From SIRX01 sp965213905 (GTDB lineage Bacteria > Actinomycetota > Rubrobacteria > Rubrobacterales > Rubrobacteraceae), in assembly GCA_965213905.1 (NCBI GenBank), contig CBDCAK010000001.1:62001-126000 (forward strand): a DNA stretch of 64,000 bases. Reading direction: 5' to 3'. Below the pieces are notes generated by a model. The model had not been told where the DNA came from and made no database searches. It saw only the letters and a list, made by a program, of their open reading frames with translations. The position numbers and the translations under genes are program-made. Each line of letters begins with the position of its first letter. Position 1 is the first letter of the stretch. Shown one piece after another: positions 16,041-23,390 of this stretch.

Positions 16041-16682
16041 ATGATGGACCGAGGAAGGGCCCGAAACGTCAACGAGGCCGCCGCCCGCTTCGCCGAGACT
16101 CTAGCCGACTCCTACAGGCTCGTCTACGAGCAGGCCGCACAGTCTGGGGAGCGTCAGCAGCGCCTTGCCCAAGAGTTCTCAGAATTGGTGGCGCAGAACC
16201 TAAGGGAGCAAACTGAGAGCGGACGCGCCGCTGCCGAGCGTCTCTCTGAGCAGGCCCAAAGACAACAAGAGGCCGGTCGGGCGTTTGCCCAGGAGTCGGT
16301 TGGGGCCTATGTGGGGTTCCTAGATGAGGCCTTCTCTCAGTATCGCTCGGACACTCAGAAGGCGGCGCAAAGCGCCCAGGAGACGACGCGCAATCTCTCC
16401 GAGACAGCCACGGACTTGCTAGGCACCGCTACTGGTACGGCGTCTGAGGTGGCGGATACCACGGCTGATGCGACGCAGTCAGCGACGCGGTCAGCAGCGG
16501 AGACTGCTGCAGGAGAGCCGTCGCTCGAAGGCTACGACGAGTTGAACGTGGATGAGATCAACTCACGCCTTGAGGGCCTCTCTGAGGCGGAGCTGATGCG
16601 GGTACGAAACTACGAGCAGCGCAACAAGAACCGCCAGACCGTGCTCGATCAGGTCGATAGAAAGCTACAGTCCGCTTCGTAG
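16041..16682 (+). CDS. Coiled-coil stress-type protein with conserved C-terminal helical domain
   Basis: A 213-residue, Gln/Ala/Glu-rich protein predicted to be almost entirely helical from residue 10 to 155 (phasin/apolipoprotein-like heptads such as QQRLAQEFSELVAQNLREQ). The C-terminal 45 residues (YDELNVDEINSRLEGLSEAE, then VRNYEQRNKNRQTVL) look like a separate conserved helical domain. The AAAGGAG site is only 3 nt from the first ATG, so the second ATG at 16044 may be used. No membrane segment is seen. A terminator hairpin follows at 16716. The function is unknown. Confidence 0.75.
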   Translation: MMDRGRARNVNEAAARFAETLADSYRLVYEQAAQSGERQQRLAQEFSELVAQNLREQTESGRAAAERLSEQAQRQQEAGRAFAQESVGAYVGFLDEAFSQYRSDTQKAAQSAQETTRNLSETATDLLGTATGTASEVADTTADATQSATRSAAETAAGEPSLEGYDELNVDEINSRLEGLSEAELMRVRNYEQRNKNRQTVLDQVDRKLQSAS

Positions 16683-16715
16683 GGAACGTCTTCTTCGGCA
16701 CTAATAATGGTTAAG

Positions 16716-16755
16716 AGCCGGGTCTCTAGCTCTAGGCTACGGGCCCGGCTTTCTT
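16716..16755 (+). terminator. Rho-independent terminator
   Basis: AGCCGGG at 16716-16722 pairs with CCCGGCT at 16744-16750 and is followed by TTCTT. It lies 34 nt after the stop of the coiled-coil gene. Confidence 0.65.
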
Positions 16756-16812
16756 ATGGGTTCTCTTATGCTTCATAGCTCCTGAGTTTTCGCCGCGAGT
16801 GAGCCCTGAGCC

Positions 16813-16833
16813 CTCTCGGATGGTGGGTGAATA
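16813..16833. repeat. 21-nt direct repeat, copy 2
   Basis: CTCTCGGATGGTGGGTGAATA matches copy 1 at 15910-15930 in 20 of 21 positions. It lies 50 nt outside the left edge of the IS1182 insertion. Confidence 0.6.
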
Positions 16834-16841
16834 GAGGCCAG

Positions 16842-18482
16842 CTAGATCATTCGGGACGAGAAAGGAACAGGACAGGGGTCACGGTACCATTTTGGGCAGC
16901 GTGTTGAGAAACTCGGTATGTGGAAGCCAAGCGAAGGGAAGTTTGCAGTCGAACCGCGATGATCGAAGCGGAGCGGTGGTCGCTCCGGGGGTCGCAGAGC
17001 AGCTACCTGAGCTGGCCTCCGGGGCCCGCGGCTGCCGAAGGTGAGCAGCCGCTTTATGTTCTGCCCGCTGGCGGTTATTAGAACCTCGCAGTTCACTCTC
17101 TCCTGCATTCTCAGCCGTACCCGCTCCATACCGTGCCATTGCTTGGCTTCGGCGAACATCGGTTCGATCCACACCTTCCTCTTTCTCATCGCCTTCTTGT
17201 AGGCCTCTAGCTCGTAGTAGCCTTTGACCTTCTCGAAGTAATACTCGTCGAAGTTGCGGTTTACAGCGCGTCCGCTCTTGCCCTCGGTACATTTGCTCTT
17301 CAAGGAGCAGGAGTTGCAGACATCCGGGTCGGCAACGTAGCGGGTGAGCCTCAGCTTCTTCCTCGCCCCGGTGTTGCGCAGTATCTCTCCGGCTGGACAG
17401 ACGTAGACGTCCCGCTCGGGATCATAGGCGAAGTCGTCTTTGCGGAAGAGGCTCCTCTTTCCCCAGGTGTAGTCGATGGCCGGCATGTAGGCCCTGATCC
17501 CAGCGCTCTCTACGGCCTTGAGGTTCGGGATGGTGCCGTAGACAGAGTCGCCGGTTACGTGGTGCGGGCGGAGCTTCCAGCGGAAGGTCGTGTGCCAGAG
17601 GAGGTCGAGCATGGGTTGGTTGTCCTTCGCGTCCGCCTTCGTAACTAGGGCGGTGAGGATCACCCGGGCCTTGCCGCCGTCCACCACGTAGTGGACCTTG
17701 TAGCCCATGCGGGCGGTACCCTTAACGTGCCCGGCCAGGCAGGCGTCGGGGTCGGTACGGTTCACCACATGGTCGCTAATCTTGTTCGGGTTGGGCGAGC
17801 GGGACTTGGTGCCGTACCTGCCGGCACTTGAGATGAAGTCTTCCCGTGCGACGTTGGTTTCCGCAAGACCCTCATCGTCCGCACCCGGTAGAGCCGCATT
17901 GGCAGTATCTACCCGCCCGTTGGTAGATCCGATAGGTCCGGTAGCGTCGTCCGGCTCTTGCTCGACCTCCTCGAACAACTCGTCGAGGTGATCTAGCACG
18001 GTGAGTCTGGGGATCAGAGCCGATTTCGCGACGTTAACCCTGACCGTGGTGGAGTCCACGAACAGCTCCTCGCCCCACACCAGGCCCGCCTCGACGCACA
18101 TCTCGACTATCCGGTCGAAGAAACTTCTGAAGGTCTCCAGACCGTAGCGTTCGTGGATGCGGGTGAGGCTAGAGTGGTCGGGCAGCGGCTCGTGAAGATC
18201 GTATTCAAGGTACCATCGCAATGAGAGCCGGTCAGCGACGATTTCCATAAACTGTCTCTCCGAGCGCAAGTCCTCGAAGAAAAGAACAAGTTCGAGCTTG
18301 AAAAAGACTACGGGATCAACACTGGGACGGCCAGAGGGAGCGTAGAGATTCTCGACCAGCTCCCTGACAAACGTGAGGTCGAGCCGCTCCTCCAGACGAC
18401 GATAGAAGTTGTCTTTTGGGACAAGTTCTTCGAGGGAGAGGTCGGGCAGCGGTGCGAACTCACGGATCTTGGTTCCCATCAT
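16842..18482 (-). CDS. IS1182 family transposase
   Basis: A DDE transposase starting at ATG 18482 (or 18479) behind an AGGAGG site. The N-terminal IS1182 domain reads FAPLPDLSLEELVPKDNFYR and continues with GRPSVDPVVFFKL. The first catalytic D is in ELFVDSTTVRVNVAKS, the second in VTGDSVYGT, and the E is in the IEPMFAEAKQWHGM region. A zinc-like cysteine cluster (VCNSCSLKSKC) lies between. The ORF runs about 47 nt past the left inverted repeat before its stop, so the last residues come from flanking DNA. Otherwise it is intact. Confidence 0.92.
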   Translation of the reverse strand: MMGTKIREFAPLPDLSLEELVPKDNFYRRLEERLDLTFVRELVENLYAPSGRPSVDPVVFFKLELVLFFEDLRSERQFMEIVADRLSLRWYLEYDLHEPLPDHSSLTRIHERYGLETFRSFFDRIVEMCVEAGLVWGEELFVDSTTVRVNVAKSALIPRLTVLDHLDELFEEVEQEPDDATGPIGSTNGRVDTANAALPGADDEGLAETNVAREDFISSAGRYGTKSRSPNPNKISDHVVNRTDPDACLAGHVKGTARMGYKVHYVVDGGKARVILTALVTKADAKDNQPMLDLLWHTTFRWKLRPHHVTGDSVYGTIPNLKAVESAGIRAYMPAIDYTWGKRSLFRKDDFAYDPERDVYVCPAGEILRNTGARKKLRLTRYVADPDVCNSCSLKSKCTEGKSGRAVNRNFDEYYFEKVKGYYELEAYKKAMRKRKVWIEPMFAEAKQWHGMERVRLRMQERVNCEVLITASGQNIKRLLTFGSRGPRRPAQVAALRPPERPPLRFDHRGSTANFPSLGFHIPSFSTRCPKWYRDPCPVPFSSRMI

Positions 18483-18594
18483 GATGGCGCATCCTCCTAT
18501 GGAAAGAACGAGGAGCATCATGCTACCGGTGTTCGTCTATTCGCTCCAGCATCCGCCCCGATTCGCAGGCGTTTCTCAACAGGCTGCCCATTTG
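16889..18594 (-). mobile_element. IS1182 family insertion sequence
   Basis: The element is bounded by 24-nt imperfect inverted repeats: left 16889-16912, right 18571-18594, identical over GGGCAGC and TGTTGAGAAAC. The palindrome GGTACC directly flanks both ends (16883-16888 and 18595-18600) and is best read as a target duplication of 4-6 nt, typical of IS1182 insertion into palindromes. Removing the element and one GGTACC leaves a neat end for the gene to the right (see 18576-19325). Confidence 0.8.
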
Positions 18595-19325
18595 GGTACC
18601 GCTACGCGACCAGGCAGTCGGAAGGTTACGGGCGGTAGGCCCGGGTCCTCCTTTGCGATACCGGATGCAGGGTCTTCTCTTTGGAACGCAAGCTCGACCT
18701 CGGGTACCGAAGTCAGTATTTCTGCCACCCGTTCGTCGAATACAGAGATCCTCTCATATGCGTCGTGTTTTCCCGACCCGGTAGTTTTCTTGGTCTCGCT
18801 AAACTCCAACTGGCCCGCGAGACTCTGATAGAAAGGCATAAGATTCACGAGATCCACGAGCAATAGCTCGTGCGCTTCATTACCGTGAATCATGTACGGA
18901 TAGCCCACGGTTCGGGCCGAGCCCGCGTTTTTTTCTCGCTTCGCATGGGCTACGGGCATGGCTTCGTTCTCCAGGTCGCTGGGGGGCGAGGCTATCGCGA
19001 TAAATCGCTGGACGCTGGGGGCGAGGTCGTCATCCGCACGCTCGGGATATGCGCCGGCCAGCTCTTCCTGTCCAAGCTCCTTCAGTGCTTCAACCAGTAT
19101 CTCGCGCGGAATGGGCAGGGTACCCGTAAGGAAGGCTCAGGAGATCAAACGCTCGTCCCCACCCATGTCTTCTAGTCCGACGTGTGGGAGCATGAGGTTC
19201 CGGAGGGCGCGGGTGATCGCTAGTAAGTGCTCCGGAGGCATTCCTATCCCATCGTCCCGCTCAAAGACATTGCGAAACCGGACGCCGTACTCGAAAAGGG
19301 TGTCGAGCGACATAAAATGTGGCAC
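18576..19325 (-). pseudogene. Unknown operon protein interrupted by an in-frame TGA and ending at IS1182
   Basis: One continuous frame runs from GTG 19325 (or ATG 19313, MSLDTLFEYG) to the IS1182 edge, with one TGA at 19137-19139 in the middle (ERLIS-stop-AFLTGTLPIP). Protein-like sequence continues smoothly after it (PREILVEALKELGQEELAG), so this is a nonsense mutation, a sequencing error, or recoding. If the flanking GGTACC is a target duplication, the pre-insertion gene would end GRVAVP-stop at the junction. IS1182 then changes only the last residues. I do not recognise the roughly 240-residue product. It is the last gene of the recombinase operon. Confidence 0.6.
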
Positions 19326-19334
19326 CAGTAGTTC

Positions 19335-20108
19335 TCAGACCCCATTCGGCTGTTTCGTTACCTTTGGGGGATAGCCGTAAGCGAGGACGTCGTGCTCATC
19401 TCGGGAAGGAGGACTTATCATCCCCCAAAGTGCGAACTGCTCATCCTGCATTCTGTAGCGGTACGAGTTGATCTCTACCCATAGTCGCATGCTCGGACTA
19501 GAGGGGTCGCTATTGATGCGGCCTTCGGTTCTAAGGCGCAGGGTGGGACCGGACTGTACGTCATTCCTGGCTGAGAACAGGCGCATGAAATTGCACCTGG
19601 TTCGGGTGGTGCTCAGCCAATCGTGGAAATCCGACAGTACGTGTAGTTTTACGGCATCCCGGAAGATTTTATCCGGCAGTCCCCCGACGGAAACTGCATC
19701 GTGCCCTATTTTGAGGTTATCCTTGTCGCGACCGTGTTTTCTATCCGCGCACCGGAACACCCACCGGTCGGCCTTTTGGCAGCGCACTCTGGTGAAGCTC
19801 ATCTCCGAATCGCGGGCACGCAGCGCCGGAATACCGGAGCACAGCCGCGATACGAAGAGCAACTGACGGTAATCATAGAGGCGGCACATCCTACGCAACT
19901 CCTCCTCGACACCACAGAGGATTTCCTCCCACTTCTCCTCGGCCTCACGCGGGCTCAGTAGCGTCACGGGCTTCTTGCCGGCCGAGATCTTCTCCGCCAA
20001 CCCACCGGCTCGATCAACGATCCCTGCGATCCACTCGTTCGCCGCGCGTATGCCCGCGGCAGACTCTTTGACCAGTTCTTGCCACGGATTTCGGCGCTTA
20101 GAACTCAT
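19335..20108 (-). CDS. Unknown protein downstream of tyrosine recombinase
   Basis: A 257-residue protein from ATG 20108, which has a GAGGAGG site; an ATG at 20162, immediately after the recombinase TAG, would add 18 Arg-rich residues. The N-terminal 100 residues are helical (WQELVKESAAGIRAANEWIA, REAEEKWEEILCGVEEELRR). The C-terminal half is richer in beta and Cys/Arg residues (FTRVRCQKADRWVFRC, LRLWVEINSYRYRMQ-like). It has no membrane segment or known motif. It is co-oriented and tightly packed with its neighbours, so it probably acts with them. I do not recognise the family. Confidence 0.6.
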   Translation of the reverse strand: MSSKRRNPWQELVKESAAGIRAANEWIAGIVDRAGGLAEKISAGKKPVTLLSPREAEEKWEEILCGVEEELRRMCRLYDYRQLLFVSRLCSGIPALRARDSEMSFTRVRCQKADRWVFRCADRKHGRDKDNLKIGHDAVSVGGLPDKIFRDAVKLHVLSDFHDWLSTTRTRCNFMRLFSARNDVQSGPTLRLRTEGRINSDPSSPSMRLWVEINSYRYRMQDEQFALWGMISPPSRDEHDVLAYGYPPKVTKQPNGV

Positions 20109-20162
20109 AGAACCTCCTCGGCGCTTGGAACCTCGCCGGCGGTTGAAAAATCGACCGGCCAT

Positions 20163-21284
20163 CTACAAGCCCACCTGGGCGGCCGGGTTGTTTGTAAAGA
20201 GCGTCCCGCGCCGGGCGTAGTCCTTCGCTACCTGGACAGACTTGTGCCGTGTGTGTGGCATCCACGCCTCCATCCCGACTTTCTCCTCCGAAGCGCTCGT
20301 CGGTAGCCCTGCTCGCAGGGAGTGTCCAGAGTAGCGGACCGCATTGAGGCCGGCATTCGCCACGCGCCTTTTCACGAGTTCGTTAATGCCGTCGCCGGAG
20401 ATACCGCCAGGTTTCAAGTTACCATGCCGGTCTATCCGGCAGAAGAGATGATACTCGTCCTCTCTGCCACAATAGTCCAGCCACTTACTCACCGCGGTGA
20501 TCGGGCAGGTAAGCTCATGCTTTCCGTAGGGGATACCCACGACCGCACCCTCACCCGCAGCATCGGTCTTCGAGGAGCGTATCTCCACCACCAACCCCCG
20601 GCCCTCGAAGAACTCCAGGTCCGATACCCGTAGGTCCGAGATCTCGTGCCGTCGGAAAGATCCTGCAAACCCCATCAAAAGCAGCGCCCGGTCCCGTAGG
20701 GCCGCGGGTACTATAGTGCCGGTCTTTTTGTCGTAGATCCGGATAGCTTCGAGCACACGCTGCAAAACCCCGACAGTGAGAGGAGCCGCCCGTCTCTTCC
20801 GAGATCCCTTTTTACGCCGGATACCTTTCATGGTCTCCCGGACCAACCGGTCCTCCGTCGGAGACAGGAAGCCGGCCCTCTTGTGCCAGGCCGAGATAGA
20901 GGCGAGCCTGCGCTCTATGGTGGTGACCTTCAAGCCCCGGCCCTCGGGCTCCTCACGTGCCATGTCTGTCAGGTATAGGGTGGCGGTCTCGGGGGTAGCC
21001 GGCATTGCCTGGGCTCCGCCGAGCTCTACTTTGCAGTAAGTCGCGAAATCCTCGACGTCTGAGGTGTAGGCCCGCAGGGTGTTAGGAGCCCGGGCCGCCC
21101 CCGCGTATTCGCGGGCGGCCCGGATCGTCTCTTCTATATAGTTTTCTACTTCTCCCGAGTGCTCTGGTGCGTGCTCGACCGCGGCTGCGCCGTCCTCTTG
21201 GAAAGCCTTGATCTCAGCGGTGTTAAGAGCCCGGTCCTCAGAAGTCCGGGCCGGGCCGGGTACCCTGTTCTGCTCTTCGTCCAT
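20163..21284 (-). CDS. Tyrosine recombinase/integrase
   Basis: A 373-residue site-specific recombinase. ATG 21284 lies 2 nt after the stop of the preceding gene. An N-terminal SAM-like core-binding domain (APNTLRAYTSDVEDFATYCK) is followed by the catalytic domain. The catalytic Arg is in GSFRRHEISDLRVSDL, the Lys in RSSKTDAAG, HxxR in GHSLRAGL, the second His in HTRHKSVQ, and the Tyr in AKDYARRG. All are present, so the enzyme looks active. It sits inside an operon headed by an AbrB/PIN toxin-antitoxin pair rather than at the edge of a classical island. Its att sites were not identified. Confidence 0.88.
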   Translation of the reverse strand: MDEEQNRVPGPARTSEDRALNTAEIKAFQEDGAAAVEHAPEHSGEVENYIEETIRAAREYAGAARAPNTLRAYTSDVEDFATYCKVELGGAQAMPATPETATLYLTDMAREEPEGRGLKVTTIERRLASISAWHKRAGFLSPTEDRLVRETMKGIRRKKGSRKRRAAPLTVGVLQRVLEAIRIYDKKTGTIVPAALRDRALLLMGFAGSFRRHEISDLRVSDLEFFEGRGLVVEIRSSKTDAAGEGAVVGIPYGKHELTCPITAVSKWLDYCGREDEYHLFCRIDRHGNLKPGGISGDGINELVKRRVANAGLNAVRYSGHSLRAGLPTSASEEKVGMEAWMPHTRHKSVQVAKDYARRGTLFTNNPAAQVGL

Positions 21285-21286
21285 CC

Positions 21287-21928
21287 TTATTCTCGACCTT
21301 GTCCTCGCCCGAGCAGATCCTCCGGTGGCAGGACGTAAAGGTGGACGGTTTTGGATGCTATAGAGTGCTCTTGATCCGGCCCAGGCACCAGAGCCCACAA
21401 ATTAGGAGGATGTCCCCCGGGGGCCCGGGCTGCGGCTTGCAACTCCTCAAAGGCAGGATAGCGTCTTGGATGGAAGATAGAAAGGTGGACGTGGGGAGGA
21501 CCGTCGGCTTCGCCAGGCTCGAAGATGATCTGGAACTCGTCCATCCTGAAGCCTCGACCGTTCGGCATCTTTTGTTGTAGCTGTTTTGGCAGGGGAACCT
21601 CGACTATTTCGGTCTTTCCGCCCTGACCGGTGTCACCGGAGGACGTCCTGGCCCCCATGGTAGCCTCGGCGTGGCCGAGCGCCTGCAGGTCTTCGACAAC
21701 GGCTTTGGCGCCTTCCTTCAGTCCCCGGCTCGATAGTTCATACTGGAGCACCTTTATTGCAGCCTCGGCGAGCGTAGCCGCCCCCCTGCAGTCCGCATGC
21801 TTCCATTCATCCACCTTCTCACCAAAAACCCCCTGTGAGATCTCTGGTGGGACCTCGGTACGTGAGATCTGGCCGACCAGCTCCAAAAGGCCTCCGTAGG
21901 CCGCCTCAAAATCCGGTGAAATCGTCAC
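21287..21928 (-). CDS. Unknown protein coupled to tyrosine recombinase
   Basis: A 213-residue protein starting at GTG 21928, which overlaps the stop of the 65-aa ORF (GTGA) and follows a GGGAGA site. The N-terminal half is helical (FEAAYGGLLELVGQISR, ATLAEAAIKVLQYELSSRG). The C-terminal half has a beta-rich pattern with FQIIFEPGEADGPPHVHLSI and KTVHLYVLPPEDLL, where the HVHLSIFH segment could bind metal. I do not recognise the family. Its stop is 2 nt before the recombinase ATG, so it is almost certainly co-translated with it. Confidence 0.6.
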   Translation of the reverse strand: MTISPDFEAAYGGLLELVGQISRTEVPPEISQGVFGEKVDEWKHADCRGAATLAEAAIKVLQYELSSRGLKEGAKAVVEDLQALGHAEATMGARTSSGDTGQGGKTEIVEVPLPKQLQQKMPNGRGFRMDEFQIIFEPGEADGPPHVHLSIFHPRRYPAFEELQAAARAPGGHPPNLWALVPGPDQEHSIASKTVHLYVLPPEDLLGRGQGRE

Positions 21929-22122
21929 AGCGTCTCCCGTAGAGAACTGACATCCACGCTGCGGGAGCATGACATGATGCCGAAGAGTGTCATACAAGCG
22001 TTCCATGCAAAAACAGGAGCCACGAGAATCGCTTCTGAGGCCCGGCGCGGCTCTCCGGAAGGATAATATACCCAGCCCAGGACTGAGGTTGCCGCGAGAC
22101 CGTAGCTATTACCATTACTCAT
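21925..22122 (-). CDS. 65-aa small protein between PIN toxin and recombinase genes
   Basis: The ATG at 22122 overlaps the PIN-toxin stop (ATGA) and has an excellent GGAGGT site 6 nt upstream. The stop overlaps the GTG of the next gene. Such double coupling supports real translation. The product has a moderately hydrophobic centre (AILVAPVFAWNACMTLFGIM), which could be a single membrane segment, and three cysteines. There is no known family. Confidence 0.5.
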   Translation of the reverse strand: MSNGNSYGLAATSVLGWVYYPSGEPRRASEAILVAPVFAWNACMTLFGIMSCSRSVDVSSLRETL

Positions 22123-22601
22123 CGAATTACCTCCACAATCAGTCCGTCCCATTCTACGTTTTTCCAGGGACGGTCGGCGGTGAGCGCCGGAATCCCGAGC
22201 CTAACCGCCGTAGCCAGGCACGCCCGGTCGGCTATCCCCAGTCCCAACGTAGCTGCAACCGGCCACATTCGTGCCGCCACGTGAGCTTCATCCGATCCAA
22301 AATCCACAAACTTCACACCCAGGCTTTGCAGATCGCCGGTCAACGACGATTCCGAGACCCTGACTCCCGCAACCGTCGACTTCTGCAACACCTCAGAGAG
22401 GTTCACGGTAGATACATAGGACACCGAAAGGTAGCCGTCAACGACCTTAGCCCCCGGCTCATCCTGCAACCACGCCAACACAGCCGAGGCGTCGAGCACC
22501 CGCGCGCCCGGAGCGTTTTGAGCCCCTGGGGTCCCTTCAACCATCATCTGCTTCCCGCTGGCCTTCCCGCTGGCCTTCCCGCTGGGCGTGCCCTTGGTCA
22601 T
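22119..22601 (-). CDS. vapC: PIN-domain ribonuclease toxin (VapC-like)
   Basis: A PIN-domain protein whose core begins at VLDASAVLAWLQDEPG. Conserved acids are D in LDAS, E in VNLSEVL, D in GIADRACLA and D in LTADRPW, so it should be an active metal-dependent RNase. The ORF overlaps the antitoxin gene by 65 nt. Possible starts are ATG 22601, 22547 or 22544; the upstream part is a GKASGKASGK tandem repeat, so the inner starts may be real. The stop overlaps the ATG of the 65-aa gene, extending the toxin operon into the recombinase operon. Confidence 0.85.
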   Translation of the reverse strand: MTKGTPSGKASGKASGKQMMVEGTPGAQNAPGARVLDASAVLAWLQDEPGAKVVDGYLSVSYVSTVNLSEVLQKSTVAGVRVSESSLTGDLQSLGVKFVDFGSDEAHVAARMWPVAATLGLGIADRACLATAVRLGIPALTADRPWKNVEWDGLIVEVIR

Positions 22602-22911
22602 CCTGCGTGACTTCTACCGAACTTTCAGTCGAATCTTCCGTCCTAGCCGCCTCGCGCGCCGCCTCCTCACGTCGCTCCGCGATCAACTCCTCCGAGAGGC
22701 TCCTACCAGATGCCACACCAGCAAAGCGCTCCTTGAGACGTCGCACCACGTCCTCCCGGCGCTCAAACACCATCCGGCCATCCTCGACCCTCATTATCAG
22801 CTCTTCACCAACCTCTACGCCCAATGCCTGCCGCACAGCCGCCGGTATCACAACCCTACCCTGTGGCCCAACCCGAACCTTAACCCGTTTCATACCTTCT
22901 GTAGTATCCAT
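22537..22911 (-). CDS. vapB: AbrB/MazE-type antitoxin
   Basis: A 124-residue protein with an N-terminal AbrB/MazE swapped-hairpin DNA-binding domain (VRVGPQGRVVIPAAVRQALG, then VEDGRMVFERRED). An acidic, helical C-terminal tail binds the toxin in this family. The tail ends in QREGQREGQREADDG, encoded by a 12-nt tandem repeat. The start could be ATG 22911 or the internal ATG at 22893. An inverted repeat at 22916-22932 immediately upstream is the probable operator for autorepression. It is paired with the PIN toxin by a 65-nt overlap. Confidence 0.85.
   Translation of the reverse strand: MDTTEGMKRVKVRVGPQGRVVIPAAVRQALGVEVGEELIMRVEDGRMVFERREDVVRRLKERFAGVASGRSLSEELIAERREEAAREAARTEDSTESSVEVTQDDQGHAQREGQREGQREADDG
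22551..22586. repeat. 12-nt tandem repeat, 3 copies, in overlapping antitoxin/toxin frames
   Basis: CTTCCCGCTGGC is repeated three times (last copy ends GGG). It lies where the antitoxin and toxin frames overlap, encoding a QREG repeat in one frame and GKAS in the other. The unit is a multiple of three, so copy-number change would lengthen both proteins without a frameshift. Confidence 0.8.
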
Positions 22912-22915
22912 ATTC

Positions 22916-22932
22916 GTATTGTGACGTAATAC
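22916..22932. promoter_or_regulatory. Candidate operator of the AbrB/PIN operon
   Basis: GTATT-GTGACGT-AATAC is a perfect 5-7-5 inverted repeat starting 5 nt upstream of the antitoxin ATG. AbrB-type antitoxins repress their own promoters through such sites, so it likely controls the whole downstream operon. Confidence 0.5.
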
Positions 22933-23390
22933 AAACTAACGTGCAATTATTTAGGTAATGTGACACGCCGCACGTCTGCATGTCCCAAAACTATAAACTA
23001 CCAGTCTAACCTGGGATAAGTATACCTTATCACGGGTTAGGAAAAGATTGTATGCTTAGAAGGGTTTGTAGTGTTTTTGATCATGCTGGCGATAAGTTGT
23101 TACAGCTAGAGAAGAATTGCTATAAGGTTCAGTCCCGGGGTTTGAGGTGCTGGCCGGTGTGTAGGACGCCGAGGTGGAAGCGGTGGCGGCGAGACAGTTG
23201 AGGGGGTGTTCGAACGTTCGTCTTCCATGCGCTATGTCTCTCAACAGCTATTGAAGCCCGCCGATGGCGCAATGGTGAAAAACAACTTGTAGTCGCTCAG
23301 GTTTTTGAAGTTGGCCCCGCAGACCGACTCACAATGTCGTAGAAGCATGACTGTCACAGAGAAGGCGCGAAACCAGCTTCAGTCTAGTTG
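22933..23390. other. Intergenic region between antitoxin operon and IS481-like transposase
   Basis: This 458-nt stretch has no convincing gene. It contains the promoter region of the antitoxin operon, AT-rich stretches at 22980-23050, and the palindrome CGAACGTTCG at 23211-23220. It probably also includes the undetermined left end of the IS481-like element. Confidence 0.4.

Noticed and set aside
18681..19374. Plus-strand frames at 18681, 18870 and 18958
   Set aside because: Antisense to the continuous minus-strand frame of the operon protein; low-complexity Ser/Arg composition.
23056..23244. 62-codon minus-strand frame between the toxin operon and the IS481-like element
   Set aside because: Ser/Thr/Ala-rich random-looking product, no motif, no ribosome site.
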